Below, in pieces: positions 1 through 7,468 of a DNA stretch of 11,128 nt. The notes beneath the pieces were generated by a model. The model did no database searches and had not been told where the DNA came from. It was given only the letters and a program-made list of their open reading frames with translations. The translations under genes were made by a program, and so were the position numbers. The stretch is from Betaproteobacteria bacterium. Lineage in GTDB: Bacteria > Pseudomonadota > Gammaproteobacteria > Burkholderiales > Gallionellaceae. The stretch covers positions 1 to 11,128 of the forward strand of contig JAGWMH010000038.1 in assembly GCA_028871775.1 (NCBI GenBank). Reading direction: 5' to 3'. The first letter of the stretch is position 1, and each line of letters begins with the position of its first letter.

Positions 1-405
1 AAGCTGACAAATGTGGAATTTGAAACGGTAATAGAGCCATCCTGCCCAAGGACATAAAATGTTGCTGTAAGGCAACGGAGTCAGCGATGTCGCACTGGAG
101 TCTGCCTGCATCATCATGAGAAAATGGATGGCAGGGGTTATCCGGAAAAACTTGCGGATGCGCAAATCAGCCTGTATGCCAAGATGGGCGCGGTGTGCAA
201 TGTGCATGACGCAACCACCTCCAACCGTCCCTGCAAAAATGGCCGGGAGCCGGCAGACTCCGTACGCAAGATGGCGGAGTGGAGCAAGGGCTATTTTGAC
301 CCGGTCATTTTTCAGGCATTCGTTAAAGGCATCGGCATTTACCCCATCGGTGCGCTGGACAGGCTGGAGTCCGATCGCTAGGGTGTGATCATTGAGCAAA
401 CCGAA
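1..405 (+). pseudogene. HD-GYP domain phosphodiesterase, multi-lesion remnant (5' end outside window)
   Basis: Intact relatives hydrolyse cyclic di-GMP. The remnant can be read only by changing frame. Bases 1-30 give KLTNVEFETV, matching the family's GKLTxxEFET segment. Around 31-34 there is one extra base, after which 35-67 gives SHPAQGHKMLL. An in-frame TAA stands at 68-70, then GNGVSDVALE runs to about 100. One base is missing near 100-101, and the frame resumes as LHHHEKMDGRGYP, the HHExxDGxGYP signature, at 106-144. The domain then stays open to IYPIGALDRLESDR. A TAG at 379-381 sits where relatives carry a residue before GVxIEQ; the frame still reads GVIIEQTE to about 405 before homology stops. 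Four separate lesions mean this is dead. Whether the lesions are real or partly sequencing error cannot be told here, but their number and the truncated end favour real decay. The family call rests on remembered consensus. Confidence 0.85.
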
Positions 406-515
406 AACACCAGGCGGAGGAGATTTTCGGGGCTCTGAGCGACGACATGATGGCATCTATCAAGGAACTGGAGGAGGTTATCGACGGCTACGCCACCAGC
501 ACGGCGAAAGTTTGA
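396..515 (+). pseudogene. Unidentified C-terminal gene remnant, no start
   Basis: In the frame ending with TGA at 513-515 there are 35 residues, HQAEEIFGALSDDM... to ...GYATSTAKV, with no credible start; the same frame is closed upstream by TGA at 393-395. The composition (many Glu, Asp, Ile, Leu at helical spacing) looks like a true amphipathic protein tail and not random translation. It abuts the point where HD-GYP homology stops, so it is probably the 3' end of another gene joined by deletion. I do not recognise the parent; the end of a chemotaxis or sensory protein is only a guess from the neighbours. It could also be chance. Confidence 0.4.
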
Positions 516-559
516 TGAAAGACTGTTTTTAACAGCAGCACCATTGCAACGCAAACCAC

Positions 560-566
560 AGGAGAG
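560..566 (+). promoter_or_regulatory. Ribosome binding site that fixes the hemerythrin start
   Basis: AGGAGAG lies 4 bases before the ATG at 571. The earlier in-frame ATG at 544 has no such site, so 571 is taken as the start. Confidence 0.7.
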
Positions 567-570
567 AATC

Positions 571-981
571 ATGGCCAAGTCAGATATGTACCGCAACCAA
601 CATAAGGAGTTACTTGAAATGGTTGGAAAAATCACACCATTGCTCAATCCGCAGGCGGCGAAAGACAAATCCGCTTATATACATGCCGCACTGGACAGAC
701 TGGCCCGCAAGATCTCCATGCACTTGCAGGTGGAGGACATAGTCCTCTATAACTTGATGCAGGCCGATCCGAAAGTTAAGGCAACGGCCGATCGCTTCCA
801 GCGCGAAATGGTTGACATCAAAACCGCCTTGACCGGCTATCTCGGCAAGTACGCGACACCGGAGGCGATCGCAGCCAATACCGCTGGTTTCATTGCCGAT
901 ACCCAAGGGATACTCAAGGCACTAGGAGACCGTATCAGGAGAGAAGAGAGCGAGCTTTACCCAATGTTTGATACCCTCTGA
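571..981 (+). CDS. Hemerythrin-like (HHE cation-binding domain) protein
   Basis: A 136-residue, probably cytoplasmic, all-helical protein. Members of this family usually bind a di-iron or other metal centre and take part in oxygen, nitric oxide or iron handling; the exact role here is not shown. Visible landmarks are RNQH (His11) in the first helix, HLQVED (His51, Glu55), and a C-terminal EESELYPMF segment that matches the end of the domain. The later histidines of classical hemerythrins are not evident: the last helix has RRIRREESELYP. Metal binding may therefore be altered or use carboxylates, though this subgroup often looks this way. The start at 571 is chosen for its strong ribosome binding site. 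It is the only intact gene in the first 1.4 kb, lying between signalling-gene remnants, and probably stands alone. The family is fairly sure, the function is not. Confidence 0.8.
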   Translation: MAKSDMYRNQHKELLEMVGKITPLLNPQAAKDKSAYIHAALDRLARKISMHLQVEDIVLYNLMQADPKVKATADRFQREMVDIKTALTGYLGKYATPEAIAANTAGFIADTQGILKALGDRIRREESELYPMFDTL

Positions 982-1046
982 TCTTTTTAGCAGTTCGTAC
1001 GATAGGCATCGCTGCGATTTACCTTGGATGCAGGGTTGAACACGGC

Positions 1047-1310
1047 ATGACGGGGATGGACGGGTACATGCTGACGCGCAAGATCAAGGCGGATAAACGG
1101 TTCACCGGCACACCGGTATTGATGCACTCATCGTCGCGCGGCTCATCCAATCAGCAGTTCGGCAGAACCGTCGGCGTAGACGAATATGCACCAAAGTTTG
1201 AACCGCAAAAATTGGCGCAGATACCAGCGCATGCCCATGGCCGCGGGGGATATTCGGTGGCGGCGCGATTCTTTCAATTGGCTTCCGTGCTAATCTTCGT
1301 TTGCATATAA
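1047..1310 (+). pseudogene. CheV-type receiver domain fragment, N-terminus missing
   Basis: The stretch MDGYMLTRKIKADKRF, then MHSSSRGSSNQQFG, then VGVDEYAPKFEPQKLA closely fits the second half of the receiver domain found at the C-terminus of CheV chemotaxis coupling proteins. The MDG loop, the MHSS segment with its conserved Ser/Thr position, and the lysine of PKFEP are all present. The CheW-like domain and the first half of the receiver, including the phosphoacceptor aspartate, are absent: the residues before MTGMDGY (frame open back past 1000) match nothing I recognise. After LAQ (about 1220) the frame runs on into unrelated residues to a stop at 1308-1310. It is read as a decayed 3' fragment and not a working small regulator. 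No good ribosome binding site precedes the ATG. Confidence 0.75.
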
Positions 1311-1311
1311 T
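1283..1311 (+). promoter_or_regulatory. Candidate sigma-70 promoter for the exporter operon
   Basis: A perfect TATAAT lies at 1306-1311 in the non-coding stretch before the adaptor gene. The hexamer at 17-base spacing, TTCCGT at 1283-1288, is a poor -35 match; TTGGCT at 1278-1283 is a better sequence but 22 bases away. The transcript leader would be about 85 bases. No other strong candidate was seen in 1230-1400. Confidence 0.35.
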
Positions 1312-1391
1312 CCATCAGGCAACGCATAACTGCTTGCGCCATCTTCATATCAGTCGGCAGTATCGCATAGTGTGTACTTCACTGGTTGTTC

Positions 1392-1397
1392 AGGAGG
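1392..1397 (+). promoter_or_regulatory. Ribosome binding site of the adaptor gene
   Basis: AGGAGG lies 4 bases before ATG 1402. It is a full consensus site and supports that start as the head of the operon. Confidence 0.75.
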
Positions 1398-1401
1398 TTG
1401 A

Positions 1402-2583
1402 ATGGTTCTGCCACAACAAAATAAACGCGGATTTCCATTGCGCCGTATCGCCTTTATTGCCGTGCTTGCGCTGCTGGCCTTCGCCGCATGGTATGTCACT
1501 CGCCCCCAGCCGCTGCCGGTCGCTTTGTGGAAAGTGGAGCGCGGTGTGGTCGAAGCGACGGTCAGCAATACCCGCGCCGGCACCATCAAGGCCTGCCAAC
1601 GCGCCAAACTGGCCCCTCCGGCTGGCGGGCAGATTTCCCAGCTGACGGTGAAAAAGGGGCAACGAGTTGTCGCCGGCCAGATATTGCTGGAGCTATGGAA
1701 TGACGATTTGCGGGCACAGGAGCGTTTGGCGCGGGAACAGCTCAGCACGGCGCAGACGCAGGCGCAGCAGGCTTGCATGCAGGCAGACCTGGCGGAAAAG
1801 GAAGCCGAGCGCGCGCGCCAGTTGAAAGAGCGCGGGTTTATTTCTGCCGAAGGGCTGGATCAAAAAGCGTCGGCTGCCAAGGTGAATCGCGCAGGGTGTG
1901 ATGCCGCACGTAGCCAAATCGAGCAGAGCCGTTCGCGCATTGCGGTGGCGCGTGCCAACCTCGATCGCATGGTGCTGCGCGCGCCGTTCGATGGCGTGGT
2001 GGCCGACATCAGCGGCGAGTTGGGCGAGTACGCCACGCCTTCGCCGCCCGGTATTCCCACACCGCCCGCGATAGACCTGATTGATGACCGTTGCCTGTTT
2101 GTCAGCGCGCCGATTGACGAAGTGGATGCGGCCAACATCAAGGCGGGGCAGGCCAGCCGTATCATCCTGGACGCGATCAAGGGCAAGTCGTTTGCGGGCA
2201 AGGTCAAACGCGTTGCGCCCTACGTGCTGGAGCTGGAGAAGCAGGCGCGCACCGTGGAAGTGGAAGTGGAGTTCGTCGAACTGCCCAAAACGGAAAATTT
2301 ACTGGTCGGCTACAGCGCGGATGTGGAGATCGTGCATACCTCCCGCGACAATGTATTGCGCATCCCCACGCAAGCCTTGCTGGAAGGCAAGCGGGTACTG
2401 GTTTACAGGCCTGCCGATGGCGTGCTTGAAGAACGCACCGTGACGACGGGTTTAGCCAACTGGGAGCATACCGAAATTACCTCCGGGCTGAAGGAAGGCG
2501 ACCAGATCGTGATGTCGCTCGATCAGGCGGGTGTGAAGGCCGGGGCGCATGTGCAGCCTGAAGCAAGCAAGCCAGCAAAATGA
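1402..2583 (+). CDS. Periplasmic adaptor (membrane fusion) protein of a MacA/HlyD-type ABC exporter
   Basis: A 393-residue protein that should link an inner-membrane ABC pump to an outer-membrane channel. After a basic N-terminus (RGFPLRR) there is one membrane anchor at about residues 14-31, with the rest in the periplasm. Lipoyl-like half-motifs lie near 70-97 (GGQISQLTVKKGQRVVAGQ) and 190-215 (LRAPFDGVVADISGELGEY). Between them is a helical hairpin at about 98-188. The hairpin tip has R137, L141 and S148 in the spacing RxxxLxxxxxxS, the known TolC-docking motif of adaptors. Beta-barrel and membrane-proximal parts follow to the end. Cysteines sit at 65, 125, 166 and 231; 125 and 166 are almost symmetric about the tip. 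The gene's last bases overlap the ATPase start (ATGA). No TolC-type gene is in the window. The exported substrate cannot be told; macrolide, peptide or lipid-like cargo are all possible. Confidence 0.9.
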   Translation: MVLPQQNKRGFPLRRIAFIAVLALLAFAAWYVTRPQPLPVALWKVERGVVEATVSNTRAGTIKACQRAKLAPPAGGQISQLTVKKGQRVVAGQILLELWNDDLRAQERLAREQLSTAQTQAQQACMQADLAEKEAERARQLKERGFISAEGLDQKASAAKVNRAGCDAARSQIEQSRSRIAVARANLDRMVLRAPFDGVVADISGELGEYATPSPPGIPTPPAIDLIDDRCLFVSAPIDEVDAANIKAGQASRIILDAIKGKSFAGKVKRVAPYVLELEKQARTVEVEVEFVELPKTENLLVGYSADVEIVHTSRDNVLRIPTQALLEGKRVLVYRPADGVLEERTVTTGLANWEHTEITSGLKEGDQIVMSLDQAGVKAGAHVQPEASKPAK

Positions 2584-3260
2584 TCCGACTGGAGAATGTC
2601 AGCCGCATCTTCGCTGTCGGTGACCAGCAGGTTGCCGCATTGCGCGGCATCAATCTGGACATCGCGGCGGGTGATTATGTCTCCATCATGGGGCCGTCCG
2701 GCTCCGGCAAATCCACTTTGCTCAATCTGATCGGGTTGCTGGATCGCCCGAGTTCAGGCACTTACCGGCTGGATGGCGGGGATGTCACCGATTTGACCGA
2801 TGAGCAACAGGCCAGGGTGCGCAGCGAAAAAGTCGGTTTCGTGTTCCAGGCGTTTCATCTGGTGCCGCGCCTGACGGCCGCGATGAACATCGAGCTACCG
2901 CTGATCCTGGCGGGCATTCCTGCCGATGAGCGCAAGGCGCGCGTGGCGCAGTTGCTGGAAAACTATGGCTTGGCGGACCGCGCCGATCATCGTCCCGACC
3001 AGCTCTCCGGTGGGCAACGGCAGCGCGTGGCGATTGCGCGCGCCACCAGCATGCATCCCGCGGTGTTGTTGGCCGACGAGCCGACCGGCAATCTCGATCA
3101 AACCACCGGCAAAGAGGTGTTGAACCTGCTCGAACAACTGGCCGCGCAACACGTCACCCTGATCATCGTCACCCACGATCCGGCAATCGGCGGGCGTGCG
3201 GCGCGGCAGCTGCACATGGTGGATGGGCAGATCACCGATGAGACCGGGCGCAGCCCATGA
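2580..3260 (+). CDS. ABC transporter ATP-binding protein, MacB/LolD type
   Basis: A 226-residue nucleotide-binding subunit, the motor of the exporter, on the cytoplasmic face. All motifs are intact: Walker [10 protein letters not shown] at residues 38-46, Q-loop Gln90 in [12 protein letters not shown], signature LSGGQ at 142-146, Walker B VLLADEP at 162-168 with Glu167, D-loop NLD at 171-173 and switch His199 in VTHD. The length and the FHLVPRLT segment are those of the LolD/MacB (type VII, mechanotransmission) class, in which the ATPase is often a separate protein. The start overlaps the adaptor stop by 4 bases, and its own stop overlaps the first permease start by 4, so translation is probably coupled and subunit amounts balanced. 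Confidence 0.93.
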   Translation: MIRLENVSRIFAVGDQQVAALRGINLDIAAGDYVSIMGPSGSGKSTLLNLIGLLDRPSSGTYRLDGGDVTDLTDEQQARVRSEKVGFVFQAFHLVPRLTAAMNIELPLILAGIPADERKARVAQLLENYGLADRADHRPDQLSGGQRQRVAIARATSMHPAVLLADEPTGNLDQTTGKEVLNLLEQLAAQHVTLIIVTHDPAIGGRAARQLHMVDGQITDETGRSP

Positions 3261-4465
3261 AATTGATTGATGTCCTGCTGTTTGCCTCAGGCAGCCTGCG
3301 CGGCAGCCGCACACGCACCTTGCTGATGATCCTGGCGATGTCCATCGGCGTGGCGGCGGTGGTGGTGCTGACCGGGCTGGGCGAAGGTGCGCGGCGCTAT
3401 GTGGTCGGGCAATTCTCTTCGCTGGGCACGAACCTGGTCATCGTGTTTCCCGGACGCACCGAGACCGCGGGCATCGGGCCGGGCATGCTGATCGGGCAGA
3501 TTCCGCGCGAACTCAGCCTGGATGACGCGCAGGCCTTGTTGCGCAGTTATGCCGTATCGCGCATCGCGCCGCTGACGATAGGTTCGACGCAGGTTTCGCT
3601 GGGCGCGCTCAACCGCGAAGTGATCGTGCTGGGTTCCACTGCCGAACTGCTCGAAGTGCGCCACATGAACATGGGCCAGGGACAGTTCCTGCCCGCCGGC
3701 GACGTGCATGCCAGCGAATCGGTGTGCGTGCTGGGCGCCAAGATCAAGCGCGAATTGTTCGGCCAGCAACAGGCCGTCGGCGCCTGGGTGCGCCTGGGCG
3801 ACCGGCGCTTTCGCGTGGTCGGCGTGATGGCGAGCCAGGGCGAATCGATGGGCTTCAATACCGACGAGATTGTCATCGTGCCGATCGCCTCGGCGCACAT
3901 GCTGTTCAACACCTCGGGCGTGTTCCGTGTTCTGGTGGAGGCAAAAAGCCGCGATGCCATCGAAGCCGCCAAGCGCGATGCCGAACAGATTCTGATGGTG
4001 CGCCACAGCGGCGAACGCGATGTCACCGTCATCACCCAGGATGCCGTGCTGGCCACCTTCGACCGCATCCTGCGCGCCCTGACCTTGGCGGTCGGCGGCA
4101 TCGCCTCGATCAGCCTGGCGGTGGCGGGCATCCTGATCATGAACGTGATGCTGATCGCGGTCTCGCAACGCATCAAGGAAATCGGCCTGCTTAAAGCTCT
4201 GGGCGCACCCGCCGCGCAAATCAGGAATCTGTTTTTTGCCGAAGCAATTTTATTGTCCGGCATCGGCAGCGTGGCCGGGTTGCTACTGGGTGAAGCAGGC
4301 GTGGTGGTGATAGGCAGGATTTATCCGTCGCTGCCGGTGGTAGCACCCTGGTGGGCGGTGCTGGCGGCTCTTGGCACTGCCCTCGGCACCGGCATCCTGT
4401 TCAGCGTGTGGCCGGCCCGGCGCGCCGCGCGGCTCGATCCGGTGATGGCTTTGGCGCGTTCCTGA
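3257..4465 (+). CDS. ABC transporter permease 1 (MacB/FtsX fold)
   Basis: A 402-residue inner-membrane protein with the MacB layout: one membrane helix at about 20-41, a large periplasmic domain at about 45-270, then three helices near 274-303, 326-352 and 363-385. The segment KEIGLLKALGA (307-317), between helices 2 and 3, is the FtsX-family region that contacts the ATPase. The end carries the family motif PARRAARLDPVMAL (386-399). The sequence GLGEGARRYVVGQFSSLGTN just after helix 1 is also typical. One base separates its stop from the next permease. It should pair with permease 2 as a heterodimer on two copies of the ATPase, because only one ATPase gene is present. Confidence 0.9.
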   Translation: MKLIDVLLFASGSLRGSRTRTLLMILAMSIGVAAVVVLTGLGEGARRYVVGQFSSLGTNLVIVFPGRTETAGIGPGMLIGQIPRELSLDDAQALLRSYAVSRIAPLTIGSTQVSLGALNREVIVLGSTAELLEVRHMNMGQGQFLPAGDVHASESVCVLGAKIKRELFGQQQAVGAWVRLGDRRFRVVGVMASQGESMGFNTDEIVIVPIASAHMLFNTSGVFRVLVEAKSRDAIEAAKRDAEQILMVRHSGERDVTVITQDAVLATFDRILRALTLAVGGIASISLAVAGILIMNVMLIAVSQRIKEIGLLKALGAPAAQIRNLFFAEAILLSGIGSVAGLLLGEAGVVVIGRIYPSLPVVAPWWAVLAALGTALGTGILFSVWPARRAARLDPVMALARS

Positions 4466-4466
4466 C

Positions 4467-5666
4467 ATGCTGCTCCCCGACCTGATTCGCCTTACCACCT
4501 CCAGCTTCCTGGCCTATCGGCTGCGCAGTTTTCTGACCGGTCTCGGCATTGCCATCGGCATCACGGCGGTGATCCTGCTCACTTCCATCGGCGAGGGGCT
4601 GCATCAATTCGTGCTGGCCGAGTTCAACCAGTTCGGCACCAATCTGATCAACATCCAGCCCGGCAAGACCCAGACGCAGGGTGGCAATGTGGGCATGTTC
4701 GGCTCGGTCAAGCCGCTCTCCATCGAGGATGCGCAAGCATTGCGCCGCTTGCCGCATGTCGAATACGTCACCCCCGGCGTGCAGGGCAATGCCGAGTTGC
4801 GCGCCAATGGCAAGACGCGCCGCACCATGGTGTCCGGAGTGGGGCACGAGATGACCAACATCTTCAGCATGAAGGTGCAGACCGGCAGTTTCCTGCCCGA
4901 TGACGAACCAAGCCAGGCACGCGCCCAGGTCGTGCTCGGCGCGAAAGTGCGCCAGGAATTGTTTGCCGATATGAACCCGCTCGGCAGCTATCTGCGCATC
5001 GGCGGGCAGCGCTTCCGGGTGATCGGAGTGATGGAGCCTAAAGGCCAGGTGCTGGGGTTTGATCTGGATGACATGGTCTATATTCCGACCGCGCGCGCGA
5101 TGGAGCTGTTCAATCGCGTCGGTTTGATCGACATCCACCTGAGCTACAAAGCCACCACCGACTCGAAAAGCATGGTGAGCGCCATCGCCGCGCTGCTCAA
5201 GGAGCGGCACGGGCGCGAGGATTTCACGATAATTCCACAGGAAAAAGCGCTCGAAGTGCTGGGCTCGGTGCTGGATGTGATCACCTTCGCGGTCGGCGCT
5301 CTGGGCGGCATTTCCCTGCTGGTGGGCGGCGTCGGCATCCTCACCATCATGACCATGGCCGTCACCGAGCGCACCTCCGAAATCGGCTTGCTGCGGGCCC
5401 TGGGGGCGCGCGAACGGCAGGTGCTGATACTGTTTCTGGGCGAGGCGATGCTGTTGTCCGCGCTGGGAGGTTTGGCCGGATTGGCGCTTGGGGTCGGCAT
5501 CGCGCAGGCTTTGCATTTGCTGTTCCCGGCAATGCCGGTGCATACCCCATGGCTGTTCGCGGTGGTAGCTGAACTGAGCGCCGTCAGCATTGGCCTGGTG
5601 GCGGGCGTGATGCCGGCACGGCGCGCGGCGCGGCTGGATCCGGTGGAGGCATTGCGGACGGAATGA
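4467..5666 (+). CDS. ABC transporter permease 2 (MacB/FtsX fold), paralogue of permease 1
   Basis: A 399-residue protein with the same plan as its upstream neighbour: helix 1 at about 20-41, periplasmic domain to about 268, helices near 272-300, 320-348 and 361-381, the loop ERTSEIGLLRALGA (301-314) and the end motif PARRAARLDPVEAL (383-396). The post-helix segment IGEGLHQFVLAEFNQFGTN lines up residue for residue with permease 1, so the two look like an old tandem duplication that has since diverged widely. Its stop overlaps the start of earP by 4 bases (ATGA), tying the transporter genes to the EF-P modification genes. Confidence 0.9.
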   Translation: MLLPDLIRLTTSSFLAYRLRSFLTGLGIAIGITAVILLTSIGEGLHQFVLAEFNQFGTNLINIQPGKTQTQGGNVGMFGSVKPLSIEDAQALRRLPHVEYVTPGVQGNAELRANGKTRRTMVSGVGHEMTNIFSMKVQTGSFLPDDEPSQARAQVVLGAKVRQELFADMNPLGSYLRIGGQRFRVIGVMEPKGQVLGFDLDDMVYIPTARAMELFNRVGLIDIHLSYKATTDSKSMVSAIAALLKERHGREDFTIIPQEKALEVLGSVLDVITFAVGALGGISLLVGGVGILTIMTMAVTERTSEIGLLRALGARERQVLILFLGEAMLLSALGGLAGLALGVGIAQALHLLFPAMPVHTPWLFAVVAELSAVSIGLVAGVMPARRAARLDPVEALRTE

Positions 5667-6826
5667 GCAAACCTGCCAGCTGCGATATTTTCTGCAACGT
5701 CATCGACAACTACGGCGACATCGGCGTGTGCTGGCGGCTGGCGCGGCAGTTGGCGCACGAGCACGGTATGGCGGTGCGGCTGTGGGTGGATGATCTGGCG
5801 AGTTTCCGCAGGCTGTGCCCGGAGGCGGATGCTCAGCTTGCGCAGCAGCGTTGCCGTGGTGTGGAGATCAGGCACTGGGCCTCACTGTTTCCGGAGGTGG
5901 AGCCCGCGCATCTGGTGATCGAGGCGTTTGCCTGCGAGTTGCCGGAGCCCTATATCGCAGCGATGGCGGCGCAGGAACACGAGCCGGTATGGATCAACCT
6001 GGAATACCTGAGCGCGGAAGACTGGGTCGAGGGATGCCATAAGCTGCCTTCACCGCATCCATCGCTGCCGTTGACCAAGTATTTTTTCTTCCCGGGCTTT
6101 ACCCCGCAAACCGGCGGGCTGTTGCTGGAGCGCGATCTGTTGGCGCGGCGCGATGCGTTTCAGAACGATGCCGCGCAGCAGCAGGCATTCTGGCAGTCTA
6201 TCGGCATGGCGCCGCCCAAACCGGAAGAAACGTGCATATCGTTGTTTTGCTATGAGAATCTGGCGCTGCCGGAATTGTTGGGCGCATGGGCAGCCGGCAA
6301 CGCGTCCATACTCTGCCTGGTGCCGGAAGGCCGCATTCTGCCGCAAGTCGGGCAGTACTTCGGCGATGCCGTGCCGTGCGCAGGCAAAGGTTATTTGAGC
6401 GGCAATCTGCAAGTGCGCGTGCTGCCTTTCGTGGAGCAGGAGCGCTACGACGAGCTGCTGTGGGCATGCGACATCAACTTCGTGCGCGGCGAGGATTCCT
6501 GCGTGCGTGCGCAGTGGGCGGGCAAGCCCTTTGTCTGGCACATCTATCCGCAGCATGACAATGTGCACATGCAGAAGCTGCGCGCCTTCATGGCGCTGTA
6601 CTGCGCCGGTTTGCCGCCGGAGGCGGGGCGGGCGCTGCATGAGCTATGGGAGGCGTGGAATGGTGGTCAGGCTCTTTCGGATGGATGGAACGATTTCTCG
6701 GCGCAGCGGTCTATGCTGCGGCAACATGCCATTGATTGGGCACAGGAACTTTCCGGTAACAGCCTCGCGTTGAATCTGCTGGATTTTTTCCGCAGTATTG
6801 ATAAAATGCGCGGCTTCAAAATTTAG
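5663..6826 (+). CDS. earP: EF-P arginine rhamnosyltransferase EarP
   Basis: A 387-residue cytoplasmic glycosyltransferase (GT-B fold, formerly DUF2331) that moves rhamnose from dTDP-L-rhamnose to an arginine of elongation factor P. The N-terminal motif DNYGDIGVCWRLARQL holds the two aspartates known to matter in this family (here Asp15 and Asp19). The nucleotide-sugar motif FVRGEDSCVRAQWAGKPFVW begins at residue 273, with Glu277 as the conserved acidic residue, and runs into HIYPQHDN. Length is normal for the family. The gene directly before efp is the expected partner arrangement, and the target arginine is present in that EF-P. The substrate-making rml genes are not in the window. The start overlaps the permease stop by 4 bases, an unusual upstream neighbour. 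Confidence 0.96.
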   Translation: MSKPASCDIFCNVIDNYGDIGVCWRLARQLAHEHGMAVRLWVDDLASFRRLCPEADAQLAQQRCRGVEIRHWASLFPEVEPAHLVIEAFACELPEPYIAAMAAQEHEPVWINLEYLSAEDWVEGCHKLPSPHPSLPLTKYFFFPGFTPQTGGLLLERDLLARRDAFQNDAAQQQAFWQSIGMAPPKPEETCISLFCYENLALPELLGAWAAGNASILCLVPEGRILPQVGQYFGDAVPCAGKGYLSGNLQVRVLPFVEQERYDELLWACDINFVRGEDSCVRAQWAGKPFVWHIYPQHDNVHMQKLRAFMALYCAGLPPEAGRALHELWEAWNGGQALSDGWNDFSAQRSMLRQHAIDWAQELSGNSLALNLLDFFRSIDKMRGFKI

Positions 6827-6843
6827 TATAGGCAGGATAAAAC

Positions 6844-7404
6844 ATGAAAATCGCTCAAGAGCTACGCGCAGGCAATGTCGTGATGATAGGCAACGACCCT
6901 ATGGTGGTGCAGAAGGCGGAGTACAGTCGCTCCGGCCGCAGCGGCTCGGTGGTGAAGATGAAATTCAAGAATCTGCTCACCGATGCGCCCAGCGAGGCCA
7001 TTTACCGGGCAGATGACAAGTTCGACCAGGTCATTCTGGATCGCAAGGAATGCAGCTATTCCTACTTTGCCGACCCGATGTACGTGTTCATGGACACCGA
7101 CTACAACCAGTACGAGGTGGAGAAGGACAACTTGGGAGATGCGATCAATTACGTCGAAGACGGCATGGCCTGCGAAGTGGTGTTCTACAACGAAAAAGCG
7201 ATTTCCGTTGAATTGCCCAACACGGTTACGCGCGAAATCGTTTACACCGAGCCCGCGGTGCGCGGCGATACCTCCGGCAAGGTGATGAAGCCCGCCAAGA
7301 TCAATACGGGTTTTGAGTTGCCTGTGGCCGCGTTCTGCGAAATCGGCGACAAGATCGAGATTGACACGCGCACCAACGAATTCAAGAAGCGCGTGGCGGC
7401 TTGA
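6844..7404 (+). CDS. efp: Translation elongation factor P, EarP-modified type
   Basis: A 186-residue, full-length three-domain protein that binds the ribosome between the P and E sites and rescues stalling at consecutive prolines. The modification loop reads SGRSGS with Arg32 at the tip, where lysine-type EF-Ps carry Lys34. This marks it as a substrate of EarP encoded 17 bases upstream. The family signature region [18 protein letters not shown] is seen at about 138-155, and the C-terminal [16 protein letters not shown] is typical. An AGGA ribosome binding site at 6834-6837 lies 6 bases from the ATG. It is the last gene of the plus-strand unit and is followed by a strong terminator. An extra promoter inside earP is possible, since EF-P is usually abundant, but none was identified. 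Confidence 0.98.
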   Translation: MKIAQELRAGNVVMIGNDPMVVQKAEYSRSGRSGSVVKMKFKNLLTDAPSEAIYRADDKFDQVILDRKECSYSYFADPMYVFMDTDYNQYEVEKDNLGDAINYVEDGMACEVVFYNEKAISVELPNTVTREIVYTEPAVRGDTSGKVMKPAKINTGFELPVAAFCEIGDKIEIDTRTNEFKKRVAA

Positions 7405-7420
7405 TCGGTATTTGCTTCAA

Positions 7421-7454
7421 ATAAAAAAGGCAGCCGTGTGGCTGCCTTTTTTAT
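7421..7454. terminator. Bidirectional rho-independent terminator
   Basis: GGCAGCC (7429-7435), a GTGT loop, and GGCTGCC (7440-7446) form a perfect 7-bp GC stem. A run of six A before it and six T after it extend the pairing to 15 bp (7421-7435 with 7440-7454). The T-tract on either strand makes it work in both directions, for efp on + and the PpiC-type gene on -, whose stop is 15 bases away. Confidence 0.93.
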
Positions 7455-7468
7455 TTCATGAGGCAGAT

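Noticed and set aside
523..535. Small inverted repeat CTGTT-TTT-AACAG before the hemerythrin gene
   Set aside because: The stem is only 5 bp and AT-rich, with no T-run after it; too weak to call a terminator or operator.
1301..1645. 114-codon open frame over the adaptor start
   Set aside because: It has no start signal, is Cys/Pro-rich and overlaps the adaptor in a different frame; the adaptor has a consensus ribosome binding site and clear domains.
3287..4219. 310-codon open frame on the minus strand, and a similar 380-codon one at 4401-5543
   Set aside because: Both are antisense to the two permease genes, are rich in His, Asp, Gln and Arg, and show no domain or ribosome binding site.
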